A stretch of 64,000 bases of DNA from Streptomyces sp. P9-A4 (GTDB taxonomy: Bacteria > Actinomycetota > Actinomycetes > Streptomycetales > Streptomycetaceae). The translations under genes were made by a program, and so were the position numbers. The notes beneath the pieces are model-generated. The model was not told the origin of the DNA and did no database searches. It was given only the letters and a program-made list of their open reading frames with translations. The stretch lies in assembly GCF_036634195.1 (NCBI RefSeq), contig NZ_JAZIFY010000001.1, positions 1,126,501 to 1,190,500 on the forward strand, in the 5' to 3' direction. Below, piece by piece: positions 24,525-34,288 of this stretch; position 1 is the first letter of the stretch, and each line of letters starts with the position of its first letter.

Positions 24525-24557
24525 AGGGGCGCTCCGGGGATTCCCCGGAGCGCCCCT
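24525..24557 (-). terminator. terminator of the yajC-secD-secF-apt operon
   Basis: A 15-bp perfect stem with a 3-nt ATT loop, 20 nt past the apt stop. The transcript flank CCCCTTCGCG matches the terminators after hisS and after the HIT gene. Confidence 0.8.
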
Positions 24558-24576
24558 GTCGGGGTGAACCCCGATG

Positions 24577-25128
24577 TCAGACCGTGATCAGTGCCGTGAG
24601 CGGTGCCCCGCCGAGAGCGGGCTCCAGCCGGGCACGGCCCGGCAGGAAGCCGAGCTCCATGAGGACCGCGACGCCCGCGACCTCGGCACCCGCGCGGCGG
24701 ATGAGCTCGATCGAGGCCTCGGCCGTGCCGCCGGTGGCGAGGACGTCGTCGATGACCATGACGCGGTCGCCCGCCACCAGGTCCTCGGCGTGCACCTCGA
24801 TCTCGGCGGTGCCGTACTCCAGCTCGTACGCCTGGCGGAGCGTGGCCCCGGGGAGCTTGCCGGCCTTGCGGACCGGGATGAATCCCAGGCCCGCGCGGAC
24901 GGCCACCGGGGCGGCCAGGATGAAGCCGCGCGCCTCCAGGCCGACGATCTTCGTCGCGCCGTGCGCGGAGCACAGCCCGGCGAGGGCGTCGGTGAGCGCC
25001 GTGAACGCCTCCGGGTCCGCGAGCAGCGGCGTGATGTCCTTGAACAGCACGCCCGGCTTCGGGTAGTCGGGGACGTCGCGGATGCGGCTGAGCAGGAGCC
25101 CGGTGACGTCCTGGGCCTCGGCGGTCAT
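24577..25128 (-). CDS. apt: adenine phosphoribosyltransferase
   Basis: 183 residues. Salvages adenine to AMP using PRPP. DYPKPGVLFKDITPLL is the family N-terminal signature, GLEARGFILAAPVA the adenine region, and VMVIDDVLATGGTA (near 120-135) the PRPP-binding motif. The ATG at 25128 overlaps the secF stop by 4 nt. The secDF-apt-relA neighbourhood is conserved across actinobacteria and puts a purine salvage enzyme beside the ppGpp synthetase. Confidence 0.96.
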   Translation of the reverse strand: MTAEAQDVTGLLLSRIRDVPDYPKPGVLFKDITPLLADPEAFTALTDALAGLCSAHGATKIVGLEARGFILAAPVAVRAGLGFIPVRKAGKLPGATLRQAYELEYGTAEIEVHAEDLVAGDRVMVIDDVLATGGTAEASIELIRRAGAEVAGVAVLMELGFLPGRARLEPALGGAPLTALITV

Positions 25129-26204
25129 CCTCGGTGCTCCTGGGTGCGCCCGCGGCGGCCCGCCCGCGGCCCGACGACGGCCGCCTCGGCCACGTCGGAC
25201 AGCTCGTCGGTGCCGTCGTACGACTCGCCCTTGGCGGCCGCGCTGGCCCGCTTGGCGAGGATGCGCTTCTTGAGGGCCCTGATCGCCGGCTCGCGCTCCT
25301 TGAGGTCGGCGACGAGCGGGGTGGCGATGAAGATCGACGAGTACGCACCGGCGGCGAGACCGACGAACAGCGACAGCGAGATGTCGTTGAGCATGCCGGC
25401 GCCGAGGACGCCGCCACCGATGAAGAGCAGGCCGGCGACCGGCAGCAGCGCGACGACGGTGGTGTTGATCGAACGGACCAGGGTGCCGTTGATCGAGCGG
25501 TTGGCCAGCTCGCTGTAGGTGAAGCGGGTCTGCTTCGTGATGTCCTTCGTCTGCTCCTTGAGGGAGTCGAAGACGACGACGGTGTCGTACAGCGAGTAGC
25601 CGAGGATCGTCAGCAGGCCGATGACCGTACCGACGGTGACCTCGAAGCCGACCAGCGAGTAGATGCCGACCGTGATCGTGAGGTCGTGGATGAGCGCGAC
25701 GAGCGCCGCGATCGCCATTCTCCACTCGAAGGCGATGGCCAGATAGATCACCACGAGGATCATGAAGACCCCGAGGCCGGTCCAGGCCTTGTTGGCGATC
25801 TGCTCACCCCAGCTGGGGCCGACCAGCTCCGCCGCGATCTTGTCCTCGGGGACGTTCAGGTCCTTGGCGAGCTCCGCGCGGACCTGGTCGGACTTCTCGG
25901 TGTCGAGACCGCCGACCTGGATGCGCAGGGAGCCGTTGCCGAGCTGCTGGACGATCGCGTCGTGGCCGGAGGCCTCTTCCGCGTACTCCTGCGCCTGGCT
26001 GACGGAGACTTCCGACTTCGGGGTGGTGAAGACCGCGCCGCCCTGGAACTCGATGCCCATGTTGAGGCCGCGGACGGCCAGGGCGACGATGGCGGTGATG
26101 GTGATCAGGATGGACAGGCCATACCAGATCTTGCGGTTGCCGATGAAGTCGTAACCGACCTCACCGCGGTGGAGCCGGGCGCCGAGATCGCCGAGCTTCG
26201 ACAT
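25125..26204 (-). CDS. secF: protein translocase subunit SecF
   Basis: 359 residues from ATG 26204, with GGAGG 6-10 nt upstream. Forms with SecD a proton-driven motor that pulls exported proteins across the membrane. Six membrane helices: one near residue 30 (WYGLSILITITAIVALAV), then after a periplasmic-side domain (GIEFQGGAVFTT...) five more between 135 and 310, including ILGYSLYDTVVVFDSLKE, the conserved SecF TM4/5 segment, and RSINTTVVALLPVAGLLF. A basic C-terminal tail follows. Starts 1 nt after the secD stop. Confidence 0.97.
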   Translation of the reverse strand: MSKLGDLGARLHRGEVGYDFIGNRKIWYGLSILITITAIVALAVRGLNMGIEFQGGAVFTTPKSEVSVSQAQEYAEEASGHDAIVQQLGNGSLRIQVGGLDTEKSDQVRAELAKDLNVPEDKIAAELVGPSWGEQIANKAWTGLGVFMILVVIYLAIAFEWRMAIAALVALIHDLTITVGIYSLVGFEVTVGTVIGLLTILGYSLYDTVVVFDSLKEQTKDITKQTRFTYSELANRSINGTLVRSINTTVVALLPVAGLLFIGGGVLGAGMLNDISLSLFVGLAAGAYSSIFIATPLVADLKEREPAIRALKKRILAKRASAAAKGESYDGTDELSDVAEAAVVGPRAGRRGRTQEHRG

Positions 26205-26205
26205 C

Positions 26206-27957
26206 TCACGCCTCCTTCGGGTCGACAGGGCCAGCGGCAGAGGCATTGGCACGGCGGGTGCGGCGCAGCGGCGGCTTGGCGCCGAGTCGCTTCGGGTCCA
26301 GGCCGGACCAGGGGTGGCCGTCGCCGAAGAACTTGGTCCGCGCGAGGAGCGTCATGACCGGCTTGGTGAAGAGGAACACCACGACGACGTCGAGCAGGGT
26401 GGTCAGGCCGAGCGTGAACGCGAAGCCCTGGACCTTGCCGACGGTGACGAGGAAGAGCACGGCCGCGGCCAGGAACGACACGAAGTCGGAGACCAGGATG
26501 GTGCGGCGGGCACGCGGCCAGGCGCGCTCGACGGCCGGGCGGAGCGTGCGGCCCTCGCGGAGTTCGTCGCGGATGCGCTCGAAGTAGACGATGAACGAGT
26601 CCGCGGTGATACCGATGGCGACGATGGCACCACAGACGGCCGGCAGGTTCAGCGCGAAGCCGATGGCCGGGCCGAGCAGGGCCATGAGCACGTAGGTGAG
26701 CAGTGCCGAGACGCCGAGGCTGAGGATCGCGATCAGCGACAGGCCGCGGTAGTAGGCCACCAGGTAGATGATGACGAGACCGAGGCCGATGGCGCCGGCG
26801 ATCAGACCGGCCTGCAGCTGGTCACCGCCGAGGGCGGCGGTGACGGTGTCGACGCTCTGGGTCTGGAAGGCGAGCGGCAGGGCGCCGTAGGACAGGATGT
26901 TGCCGAGGTCCTGGGCGGACTGCTGGTTGAAGCTGCCGGAGATCTGCGCGCTGGCGCTCAGCGTGGTCTGGACGCGGGGCGCGGAGACGACCTCGCCGTC
27001 CAGGACGATCGCGAACTGGTTCTGCGGCTCGGTCTGCTGCGAGAGCTTGCTGGTGATCGACTGGAACTTCTTCGAGCCGGCGCCCGTGAACTCCATGTCG
27101 ACGATCCACTGACCGCTGCGCTGGTCGATCGCGGCCTTGGCGTTGTCGACGTCCTTGCCCTCGACCTCGGCCGGGCCGAGGAGGTACTTCTCCCACTGGC
27201 CGATCGCGTTCTTGCCACAGGCGACGGCCGGCTGGGCCGGCAGGACGCCCTGGCCGGCGGCGGTCCGCTGCTTGGGGTCGAGGCAGTTCAGCGTGGTGAA
27301 CTTCTGCTCCAGCGCCGCGGTGGCGGGGTCCGGAGTCGGCTTCGCCTTGGGGGTCTCCGTGGCCTTGGGGGTCCCGGTGGGCGTGGGGGTCGGGGCCTTG
27401 AGGGCCTCGGTGACCGCGCGGCCCTGCGTGGAGGCGGTGGCCGTCGGGGTGGCCGACTTCTTGCCCGCCGTCGCGCCGGAGGCGGACGGCTTCGGCGGGG
27501 CCGAGGGGGAGCCGGAGGCGGTACCGGTCGGCGTCGGCTGCGGCGCGGCTGCCGCGACGGCGAGGACGGGCCGGAAGTAGAGCTGAGCGGTGGTACCGAC
27601 CTGCTCCCGGGCCTGCTTCTCGTTCGTCCCGCGAGGAATGTTGACGATGATGTTCTCGCGGCCCTGCGTCTGGACCTCGGCCTCGGAGACACCGAGACCG
27701 TTGACACGCCGTTCGATGATGCTGACGGCGGTGTTCATGTTGGTCTCGTTGACCGCCGACTCCTGGCCCGGCTCAGCCTTGGCCTTGAGCGTGATCGACG
27801 TACCGCCGGCGAGGTCGATGCCCAGGCGCGGGGTGGTGTGCCCCGACCAGAACATCCCGCCGGTGAGCGCGACCATGGCGATCAGGATGAGTGCCAGGGC
27901 GCGGCCCGGCCGGCTCTGTCCCCCCGCCGGCCTTCGGCCCTTCTTCGGTGCTGCCAC
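26206..27957 (-). CDS. secD: protein translocase subunit SecD
   Basis: 583 residues from GTG 27957. Topology: one N-terminal helix (ALALILIAMVALTGGMF), large extracellular P1 domain beginning with RLGIDLAGGTSITL, then five C-terminal helices including AVCGAIVAIGITADSFIVYFERIRDEL. The P1 domain carries a long Pro/Thr/Ala-rich insertion (about residues 135-215; PTPTGTPKATETPKAKPTP) as in other actinobacteria, probably an extracellular flexible linker. Cotranscribed yajC-secD-secF-apt. Confidence 0.97.
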   Translation of the reverse strand: MAAPKKGRRPAGGQSRPGRALALILIAMVALTGGMFWSGHTTPRLGIDLAGGTSITLKAKAEPGQESAVNETNMNTAVSIIERRVNGLGVSEAEVQTQGRENIIVNIPRGTNEKQAREQVGTTAQLYFRPVLAVAAAAPQPTPTGTASGSPSAPPKPSASGATAGKKSATPTATASTQGRAVTEALKAPTPTPTGTPKATETPKAKPTPDPATAALEQKFTTLNCLDPKQRTAAGQGVLPAQPAVACGKNAIGQWEKYLLGPAEVEGKDVDNAKAAIDQRSGQWIVDMEFTGAGSKKFQSITSKLSQQTEPQNQFAIVLDGEVVSAPRVQTTLSASAQISGSFNQQSAQDLGNILSYGALPLAFQTQSVDTVTAALGGDQLQAGLIAGAIGLGLVIIYLVAYYRGLSLIAILSLGVSALLTYVLMALLGPAIGFALNLPAVCGAIVAIGITADSFIVYFERIRDELREGRTLRPAVERAWPRARRTILVSDFVSFLAAAVLFLVTVGKVQGFAFTLGLTTLLDVVVVFLFTKPVMTLLARTKFFGDGHPWSGLDPKRLGAKPPLRRTRRANASAAGPVDPKEA

Positions 27958-28101
27958 CTGTCGTATCTCCCTGTCCAACCGTCCCGCGCCGGGTGTGCGC
28001 ACGACGGCCACGAAGTGTGTGTGGGGACCATCCCCCGCAGACCTGGAACCGTTCGGGGGACCGCGCGCGCCGGTGGGCGTGCGCGGTGTCCCCGGCCGCG
28101 A

Positions 28102-28578
28102 CTACTTCGCGTCGGTCTCGCCGTCGGTCTTGCCGTCCTTCTGCCCCTCGGTGGCGGCCTCGGCCGCGTCCGACTTCTTGGTCAGGTCGGCCTTGGGCGC
28201 CGCGTCCTCGATGGTCTCCGTGGCCTCGGCCTCGGCGGCCTCGGTCAGCGAGGAGGCGTCGTCCGGGACGACGGTGTCGGTGTCCGACTCCTCCTCGTCG
28301 CCGTGGACGATCCGGTTGTACTCGGAGTCCTCCAGGACCGCACCGATCGAGTTCTTCGCGTAGACCGCGTGAACGCCCGGCGCGACCTCGAGGAGAACGG
28401 TCTCGTCGCCGATCTCCTTGACGGTGGCGTACATCCCCCCGATCGTGCGCACGCCGGTGCCGGGCTGCATCTCGTTGCGCATCTGCGCCGCCGCCTGCTG
28501 CTTCTTCTTGGCAGAGCGGGTCATCAGGAACATGGCCCCGATGAGGACGATGAAGGGGAGGAGGGTCACGATGCTCAC
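28102..28578 (-). CDS. yajC: preprotein translocase subunit YajC
   Basis: 158 residues, GTG 28578. A single N-terminal helix (IVTLLPFIVLIGAMFLMT) and a small domain with PGTGVRTIGGMYATVKEIGDETVLLEVAPG, the YajC signature, then a 65-residue acidic, Ala/Glu/Thr-rich tail, longer than in E. coli YajC (110 residues). Associates with SecDF at the membrane. First gene of the secDF operon, with a promoter 90-120 nt upstream. Confidence 0.94.
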   Translation of the reverse strand: MSIVTLLPFIVLIGAMFLMTRSAKKKQQAAAQMRNEMQPGTGVRTIGGMYATVKEIGDETVLLEVAPGVHAVYAKNSIGAVLEDSEYNRIVHGDEEESDTDTVVPDDASSLTEAAEAEATETIEDAAPKADLTKKSDAAEAATEGQKDGKTDGETDAK

Positions 28579-28666
28579 GGGACGGGTTTCCTTCGCACGG
28601 TCGCGGAGAACCCGCGGCCTGATCTTCGGGGGTGGGCGCGCCGACCGGAAAGGGCGGCATCGGCGG

Positions 28667-28696
28667 AGTCTAGGCGAGTCCGCATCGATGGAACAA
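28667..28696 (-). promoter_or_regulatory. promoter for the yajC-secD-secF-apt operon
   Basis: On the minus strand TTGTTC (28691-28696) and TAGACT (28667-28672) are separated by 18 nt, a good vegetative match, in the 165-nt gap between ruvB and yajC. Predicted start near 28660. Confidence 0.6.
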
Positions 28697-28743
28697 CGTC
28701 CAGCATCGCACCCCGGTTCCTGTCCGGGCGAGTGTCGGCACCG

Positions 28744-29832
28744 TCACGCCCCGAAGAGCCCCTGTTGTCCCTTTCCCCCGCCGCCCGGGCCCGCTGCCTG
28801 CGGCGGAAGGAGTCCGAGGTGCGCCCATGCCGCCGGAGTGGCGACCCGGCCACGGGGTGTACGGGCCAGCAGGCCTTCGCGTACGAGGAAGGGTTCGGCG
28901 ACCTCCTCGACGGTCTCGCGCTCCTCCCCGACGGCCACCGCGAGGGTGGAGAGGCCGACCGGACCGCCGCCGAAGAGCTTGAGCAGGGCCTCCAGGACGG
29001 CCCGGTCGAGGCGGTCGAGGCCGCGGCCGTCGACCTCGTACACGCTGAGGGCGGCCTCGGAGATCTCCCGGGTGATCACTCCGTCGGCCCTGACCTGCGC
29101 GTAGTCGCGGACGCGGCGGAGCAGCCGGTTGGCGATACGGGGGGTGCCGCGGGAGCGGCCGGCGATCTCGGCGGCTCCGGCGGCGTCGATCTCGACGTCG
29201 AGGAGTCCGGCGGAGCGGTGGATCACGCGCTGGAGTTCGGCGGGGTCGTAGAACTCCATGTGCCCGGTGAAGCCGAAGCGGTCGCGCAGCGGTGGCGGCA
29301 GGAGGCCGGCCCGGGTGGTGGCGCCGACCAGGGTGAAGGGCGGGAGGTCCAGCGGGATGGCGGTGGCGCCGGGGCCCTTGCCGACGATGACGTCGACGCG
29401 GAAGTCCTCCATCGCCATGTAGAGCATCTCCTCGGCGGGCCGGGACATGCGGTGGATCTCGTCGAGGAAGAGGATCTCGCCCTCCTGGAGGGAGGAGAGG
29501 ATCGCGGCGAGGTCTCCGGCGTGCTGGATGGCGGGGCCCGAGGTGATGCGGATCGGGGCGTTCATCTCGGCCGCGATGATCATCGAGAGGGTGGTCTTGC
29601 CGAGGCCGGGGGCACCGGAGAGCAGGACGTGGTCGGCGGTGGCACCGCGCTGGCGGGCGGCCTTGAGGACCAGGTCGAGCTGCTGGCGGACCTTCTCCTG
29701 GCCGACGAACTCACTGAGGTCCTTGGGGCGCAGGGCCGCCTCGACGGCCTGGTCGTCCCCCTCGGCGGAGGCGCCGACGATGCGCGCCTCGGCGTCGGTG
29801 GCCTCGGCGGTGATGTCGTCGTCCCAGTTCAC
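28744..29832 (-). CDS. ruvB: Holliday junction branch migration helicase RuvB
   Basis: 362 residues, GTG 29832. AAA+ motor that drives branch migration with Ruv[20 protein letters not shown], Walker [12 protein letters not shown] (about 60), Walker [11 protein letters not shown] (about 108), sensor [19 protein letters not shown] and the C-terminal winged helix from about 265. A Gly-rich end ([12 protein letters not shown]). Third gene of ruvC-ruvA-ruvB, 74 nt after ruvA. Confidence 0.98.
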   Translation of the reverse strand: MNWDDDITAEATDAEARIVGASAEGDDQAVEAALRPKDLSEFVGQEKVRQQLDLVLKAARQRGATADHVLLSGAPGLGKTTLSMIIAAEMNAPIRITSGPAIQHAGDLAAILSSLQEGEILFLDEIHRMSRPAEEMLYMAMEDFRVDVIVGKGPGATAIPLDLPPFTLVGATTRAGLLPPPLRDRFGFTGHMEFYDPAELQRVIHRSAGLLDVEIDAAGAAEIAGRSRGTPRIANRLLRRVRDYAQVRADGVITREISEAALSVYEVDGRGLDRLDRAVLEALLKLFGGGPVGLSTLAVAVGEERETVEEVAEPFLVREGLLARTPRGRVATPAAWAHLGLLPPQAAGPGGGGKGQQGLFGA

Positions 29833-29906
29833 GGTGGATGCCTTCTCGTTCGTACGGCCTGGTCGGTGGGGGTGCCTCCCCCGGTCCCGCCAGGGTCAGG
29901 GGGCGG

Positions 29907-30539
29907 TCAGCGGGTCCGGTTGAGGGTCTGCAGGGCGGCCCGGAGCAGCTGCGGTACGGGGGCGGTACCGCCCTCGGCGATCGCGGCCTCGGCCTGCGGT
30001 GCGACGGCGCTGACCGCCTCCTCCGCCTCGCGGCTCGCGTACCCGAGGCCGATGAGCGCGGCGGACAGCTGCTCGGTCCAGGGCGCGGGGCCGGTGGCCG
30101 AGGCGCGCTGGGCGCCGACCAGGCCGCTGCTGCCGAGGGGGGCGCCGAGCTTGTCCTTCAGTTCGAGGAGGAGTTTCTGCGCGCCCTTCTTGCCGATGCC
30201 GGGGACGGCCATGAGGGCCTTCTCGTCGCCGGTGGAGACGGCGACGCGCAGGGCGTCGGGGCTGTGCACGCCGAGCATGGCCTGGGCGAGGCGGGGGCCG
30301 ACGCCGCTGGCGGTCTGGAGGAGTTCGAAGACCTGCCGCTCGTCGTCGTCGGCGAAGCCGTACAGGGTGAGGGAGTCCTCACGGACGACGAGGGAGGTGG
30401 CGAGCCGGGCGTCCTCGCCGATCCGCAGGCCCGCGAGGGTCGCCGGGGTGCACTGGACGGCCATGCCCACGCCGCCGACCTCGATCACGGCCGTGGTGGG
30501 GGCGAGCGCGGCGACCGGGCCGCTGACGAAGGCGATCAT
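29907..30539 (-). CDS. ruvA: Holliday junction DNA-binding protein RuvA
   Basis: 210 residues. The OB-fold N-terminal domain [12 protein letters not shown]...[10 protein letters not shown], two helix-hairpin-helix motifs ([19 protein letters not shown] and [21 protein letters not shown]) and the C-terminal RuvB-contacting domain ([20 protein letters not shown]) are all present. ATG 30539 overlaps the ruvC stop by 4 nt. Confidence 0.97.
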   Translation of the reverse strand: MIAFVSGPVAALAPTTAVIEVGGVGMAVQCTPATLAGLRIGEDARLATSLVVREDSLTLYGFADDDERQVFELLQTASGVGPRLAQAMLGVHSPDALRVAVSTGDEKALMAVPGIGKKGAQKLLLELKDKLGAPLGSSGLVGAQRASATGPAPWTEQLSAALIGLGYASREAEEAVSAVAPQAEAAIAEGGTAPVPQLLRAALQTLNRTR

Positions 30540-31099
30540 CGGGTTCGGCCTTTCACTGCGGACGCCTGCCGGGCGACCGCCTGCTGGAGTCGGTTCTGGG
30601 CGACGGCCTGCTGGAGTCGGTTCTGGGCGGGGGCCCGCCAGATGTGGCAGATGGCGAGGGCGAGGGCGTCGGCGGCGTCGGCCGGCTTGGGCGGGGCGGG
30701 GAGCCGGAGGATACGGGTCACCATGGCCCCGACCTGGGCCTTGTCGGCGCGCCCGCTGCCGGTGACGGCGGCCTTGACCTCGCTGGGGGTGTGCAGGGCG
30801 ACGGGGATGCCGCGGCGGGAGGCACAGAGCATGGCGACCGCGCTGGCCTGGGCCGTGCCCATCACCGTACGCACGTTGTGCTGGCTGAACACCCGCTCCA
30901 CGGCGACGAGTTCGGGTGAGAAGCGGTCGAGCCACTCCTCCATGCCGCGCTCGATGCCGACCAGGCGCACGCCGATGTCGTCGTCCGCGGCCGTCCGGAC
31001 CACACCCACGCCGAGCATGGTCAGGGGCCGTCCGGCGACGCCCTCGACGACGCCGATGCCGCACCGGGTCAGTCCGGGGTCCACCCCGAGAACGCGCAC
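30536..31099 (-). CDS. ruvC: Holliday junction resolvase RuvC, with duplicated C-terminal segment
   Basis: 187 residues, GTG 31099 with GGAAGG upstream. RNase H-like nuclease with catalytic acids in [12 protein letters not shown] (D7), [11 protein letters not shown] (E68), and [12 protein letters not shown] (near 141-144). The last ~30 residues contain a perfect 9-residue duplication AQNRLQQAV, encoded by a 27-bp tandem repeat (30574-30627), beyond the normal end of the fold. It should not affect catalysis. A terminator separates it from yebC upstream. Confidence 0.97.
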   Translation of the reverse strand: MRVLGVDPGLTRCGIGVVEGVAGRPLTMLGVGVVRTAADDDIGVRLVGIERGMEEWLDRFSPELVAVERVFSQHNVRTVMGTAQASAVAMLCASRRGIPVALHTPSEVKAAVTGSGRADKAQVGAMVTRILRLPAPPKPADAADALALAICHIWRAPAQNRLQQAVAQNRLQQAVARQASAVKGRTR

Positions 31100-31157
31100 G
31101 TCGCCCCCCTTCCTTCGCTCATCTGTTTGTGCAGGCTATCGGCTGCCACCGACAACG

Positions 31158-31195
31158 CAGCGGGCCGACGGGGGTGTGTCCCCGTCGGCCCGCTG
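31158..31195 (-). terminator. terminator after yebC
   Basis: A 16-bp perfect stem (arms CAGCGGGCCGACGGGG/CCCCGTCGGCCCGCTG) with a 6-nt GTGTGT loop, 15 nt past the yebC stop. It separates pdxST-yebC from ruvCAB. Confidence 0.85.
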
Positions 31196-31209
31196 GTGAA
31201 CGGCCGTGA

Positions 31210-31962
31210 TCAGGCGTCGACCTGCTCCATGACCTCGTCGCTGACGTCGAAGTTGGCGAAGACGTTCTGCACGTCGTCGCTGTCCTCCAGCGCGTCGATC
31301 AGCTTGAAGATCTTGCGCGCGCCCTCTTCGTCGAGCTCGACCTGCATGGTCGGGACGAAGCTGGACTCGGCGGAGTCGTAGTCGATGCCGGCCTCCTGGA
31401 GGGCGGTACGGACCGCGACCAGGTCGGTGGCCTCGCTGATGATCTCGAAGGACTCACCGAGGTCGTTGACCTCCTCGGCGCCGGCCTCGAGCACCGACTC
31501 GAGGACGTCGTCCTCGGACAGCTCGCCCTTGGGGAGCACGATGACGCCCTTGCGGTTGAACAGGTACGAGACCGAGCCCGGGTCGGCCATGGAGCCGCCG
31601 TTCCGGGTCATGGCCACGCGCACGTCGGAGGCGGCGCGGTTGCGGTTGTCGGTGAGGCACTCGATGAGCACCGCGACACCGTTCGGGCCGTAGCCTTCGT
31701 ACATGATCGTCTCGTAGTCGGCGCCGCCGGCCTCAAGACCCGAACCGCGCTTGAGCGCGGAGTCGATGTTCTTGTTGGGGACCGACTGCTTCTTCGCCTT
31801 CTGGACGGCGTCGAACAGCGTCGGATTGCCGTCCAGGTCGGCGCCGCCCGTACGGGCCGCGACCTCGATGTTCTTGATCAGCTTCGCGAAGAGCTTGCCG
31901 CGCTTGGCATCGATCACGGCCTTCTTGTGCTTCGTCGTAGCCCATTTAGAGTGGCCGGACAT
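31210..31962 (-). CDS. yebC: YebC/PmpR family protein
   Basis: 250 residues, full length. Starts [20 protein letters not shown], the invariant family N-terminus, and contains [22 protein letters not shown]. Family members act as transcription regulators, and recent work on the bacterial members and the mitochondrial homologue TACO1 points to a role in translation of proline stretches. It sits between pdxT and ruvC as in many actinobacteria, where the yebC-ruvCAB order is widely conserved. Confidence 0.95.
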   Translation of the reverse strand: MSGHSKWATTKHKKAVIDAKRGKLFAKLIKNIEVAARTGGADLDGNPTLFDAVQKAKKQSVPNKNIDSALKRGSGLEAGGADYETIMYEGYGPNGVAVLIECLTDNRNRAASDVRVAMTRNGGSMADPGSVSYLFNRKGVIVLPKGELSEDDVLESVLEAGAEEVNDLGESFEIISEATDLVAVRTALQEAGIDYDSAESSFVPTMQVELDEEGARKIFKLIDALEDSDDVQNVFANFDVSDEVMEQVDA

Positions 31963-32024
31963 CTGCCTGTCTCCTTCGCGTAACCCATTACTGCACGAAC
32001 CCGAGAGATCCTACCGGGATCGGA

Positions 32025-32615
32025 TCAGCCCGCGGCGCGCACCATGTCGACGAACAGGGCGTGGATGCGGTGATCCCCGGTGAGCTCGGGGTGGAACGAG
32101 GTCGCGAGCGCCCGGCCCTGCCGTACGGCGACGACATGACCGCCGTGCTCGGCGAGGATCTCGACCTCGGCGCCGACGGACTCCACCCAGGGGGCCCGGA
32201 TGAAGACGCCCTCGACGGGGCCGTCCTCGATGCCCGCGACGGTGACGCCGGCCTCGAAGGACTCGTTCTGCCGGCCGAAGGCGTTGCGGCGGACGATCAT
32301 GTCGATGCCGCCGAAGGTCTCCTGGCCCGAGCGCGGGTCGAGGATCTTCTCGGCGAGCATGATGAGCCCGGCGCAGGTGCCGTAGACGGGCAGGCCCGCG
32401 GCGATGCGCTCGCGCAGCGGCTCCATCAGGCCGAACAGCTCGGCCAGCTTGGAGATGGTGGTGGATTCTCCACCGGGGATGACCAGGCCGTCGACCTCGG
32501 CCAGCTCCTCGGGGCGCCTCACCGGCCTGGCCACGGCGTCAGCCGCGGCCAGGGCGATCAGATGCTCCCGTACGTCGCCCTGGAGTGCCAGGACACCGAT
32601 GACGGGGGTGCTCAT
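32025..32615 (-). CDS. pdxT: pyridoxal 5'-phosphate synthase glutaminase subunit
   Basis: 196 residues. Class I glutaminase that feeds ammonia to Pdx[16 protein letters not shown] at the start, [15 protein letters not shown], the nucleophile Cys in [13 protein letters not shown] (residue ~80), and the His/Glu pair in [14 protein letters not shown] near 172-174. Begins 6 nt after the pdxS stop. Confidence 0.97.
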   Translation of the reverse strand: MSTPVIGVLALQGDVREHLIALAAADAVARPVRRPEELAEVDGLVIPGGESTTISKLAELFGLMEPLRERIAAGLPVYGTCAGLIMLAEKILDPRSGQETFGGIDMIVRRNAFGRQNESFEAGVTVAGIEDGPVEGVFIRAPWVESVGAEVEILAEHGGHVVAVRQGRALATSFHPELTGDHRIHALFVDMVRAAG

Positions 32616-32621
32616 GAGTGA

Positions 32622-33536
32622 CTACCAGCCGCGGTTGGCGTAGCGCTCGGACTCGGGGAGGGTGTCGCAGTTGATGCCGACCATGGCCTCGCCCAGGTTG
32701 CGGGAGGCGTCCGCGATGATCTTCGGGTCGTCGTAGAAGGTGGTGGCCTTCACGATGGCGGCGGCGCGCTTGGCCGGGTCGCCCGACTTGAAGATGCCGG
32801 AGCCGACGAAGACGCCCTCGGCACCGAGCTGGCGCATCAGCGCGGCGTCAGCGGGGGTGGCGACACCACCGGCGGAGAACAGCACGACCGGCAGCTTGCC
32901 GAGCTCGGCGACCTCCTTGACCAGCTCGTAGGGGGCGCGCAGGTCCTTGGCGGCGGCGAACAGCTCGTTGTTGTCGAAGCCGCGCAGCCTGGCGATCTCG
33001 TTCTTGATCTGGCGCAGGTGGCGGACGGCCTCGACGACGTTGCCGGTGCCGGCCTCGCCCTTGGAGCGGATCATGGCCGCGCCCTCGGCGATGCGGCGCA
33101 GGGCCTCGCCCAGGTTGGTGGCGCCACAGACGAAGGGGGTCGTGAAGGCCCACTTGTCGGAGTGGTTGACCTCGTCGGCCGGGGTGAGGACCTCGGACTC
33201 GTCGATGTAGTCGACGCCGAGGGACTGCAGGACCTGGGCCTCGACGAAGTGGCCGATGCGGGACTTGGCCATGACCGGGATGGACACCGCGCCGATGATC
33301 TCTTCGATCATGTTCGGGTCGGACATGCGGGCCACGCCGCCGTCCTTGCGGATGTCCGCGGGGACCCGCTCCAGGGCCATGACGGCCACGGCGCCGGCGT
33401 CCTCGGCGATCTTCGCCTGCTCGGCGTTGACCACGTCCATGATCACGCCACCCTTGAGCTGCTCGGCCATGCCGCGCTTCACACGGGCGGTGCCGGTCTC
33501 GGGGGACTGGGGGGAGGGGGAAGGCGTGGTGGACAC
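32622..33536 (-). CDS. pdxS: pyridoxal 5'-phosphate synthase synthase subunit
   Basis: 304 residues from GTG 33536, GAGGT 5 nt upstream. Builds PLP from ribose 5-phosphate, glyceraldehyde 3-phosphate and ammonia. [20 protein letters not shown], the imine-forming lysine in [11 protein letters not shown], the second lysine in [12 protein letters not shown], and [15 protein letters not shown] are visible. An N-terminal Ser/Pro/Thr-rich extension of about 15 residues is a Streptomyces feature. A dyad of GTGGAC half-sites lies 50-95 nt upstream. Confidence 0.97.
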   Translation of the reverse strand: MSTTPSPSPQSPETGTARVKRGMAEQLKGGVIMDVVNAEQAKIAEDAGAVAVMALERVPADIRKDGGVARMSDPNMIEEIIGAVSIPVMAKSRIGHFVEAQVLQSLGVDYIDESEVLTPADEVNHSDKWAFTTPFVCGATNLGEALRRIAEGAAMIRSKGEAGTGNVVEAVRHLRQIKNEIARLRGFDNNELFAAAKDLRAPYELVKEVAELGKLPVVLFSAGGVATPADAALMRQLGAEGVFVGSGIFKSGDPAKRAAAIVKATTFYDDPKIIADASRNLGEAMVGINCDTLPESERYANRGW

Positions 33537-33586
33537 AAGTACCTCACTCGTGACAACAGCGAATTGACGACAACAGTGAGGAAACA

Positions 33587-33631
33587 GTCCACCTGCGGTC
33601 CACAGCAAGGGCCAATGTGGACCTGGTGGAT
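33587..33631. promoter_or_regulatory. four-half-site inverted repeat upstream of pdxS
   Basis: GTCCAC at 33587-33592 and 33598-33603 face GTGGAC at 33617-33622 and GTGGAT at 33626-33631. The inner pair extends to GGTCCACA/TGTGGACC (8 bp, 11-nt spacer) and the outer to TCCACC/GGTGGA. It lies between pdxS and the end of the LemA-like gene, so it could be an operator for pdxS or a terminator for the gene upstream. Confidence 0.5.
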
Positions 33632-33653
33632 CGTTTTCGCAGGTTACGGGGTG

Positions 33654-34196
33654 TCAGGCCGGGCGATCGGCAAGGGCCACCGGCGGCTCGTCGTCCATTT
33701 CGAAGGCCAGCGGGAAGGGCGCGTGGCCCGCGAGCCGGAACCAGCGGACCTTCCGGTGGCGGCGCAGGGCGCGGGCGGCCCGTACGGAGTCGTTGTGGAA
33801 CCGGCGGGCCATCGGCACCCGCCGGGCGGCCTGCGCGAGCTCTTCCGCGGCCTCCTCGCCGCCGGCCGCCTCCCGTACGAGCTCCACCTGCTCGGGCTCG
33901 CCGAACACGACCCGCAGGGCCTGGCTCAGCTCGCTCTCGGCGACCTCCCGCTGCTCCTCCTCGGCCTGCCGGGCGGCGTGCGCGGCCTCGTACAGGACGA
34001 TCGAGGCGGCCGGGTCGAGCACACCGGAGGTGGCCAGCTCCTGGGTGACCGAGGCCCGGCGCAGCAGTTGCGCGTCCAGGGCCGCGCGGGCGGCGTCGAT
34101 ACGGGAGTGCAGCCGGTCGAGCCGTCCGGCGGTCCAGCTGAGATAGACGCCGATGAGAATCAGCGCGACGACGGTCCAGATCAGGGTTTCGGTCAC
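33654..34196 (-). CDS. LemA-like single-pass membrane protein
   Basis: 180 residues from GTG 34196. One N-terminal helix (LIWTVVALILIGVYLSW), a signal-anchor arrangement, then a long helical region RLDRLHSRIDAARAALDAQLLRRASVTQELA and the ARRFHNDSVRAAR segment, both reminiscent of LemA proteins, ending in an acidic tail. No ribosome site, but a TAGCCT -10-like box lies 8 nt before the GTG, so it may be leaderless. Function unknown. Preceded by the pimA terminator. Confidence 0.75.
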   Translation of the reverse strand: MTETLIWTVVALILIGVYLSWTAGRLDRLHSRIDAARAALDAQLLRRASVTQELATSGVLDPAASIVLYEAAHAARQAEEEQREVAESELSQALRVVFGEPEQVELVREAAGGEEAAEELAQAARRVPMARRFHNDSVRAARALRRHRKVRWFRLAGHAPFPLAFEMDDEPPVALADRPA

Positions 34197-34288
34197 GGGC
34201 GCACAGGCTACCGGGGCGACGGCGCCCCTTCCCAAACGTCACGGTCATGGGCGAACGGGACACGCGCGCGTACCGCACGGGACATCCA

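Noticed and set aside
26314..30765. 1483-codon open frame on the plus strand opposite secD, yajC, ruvB and ruvA
   Set aside because: Antisense to five confirmed genes; composition is the Gly/Asp/Arg/Val mix typical of antisense frames in high-GC DNA.
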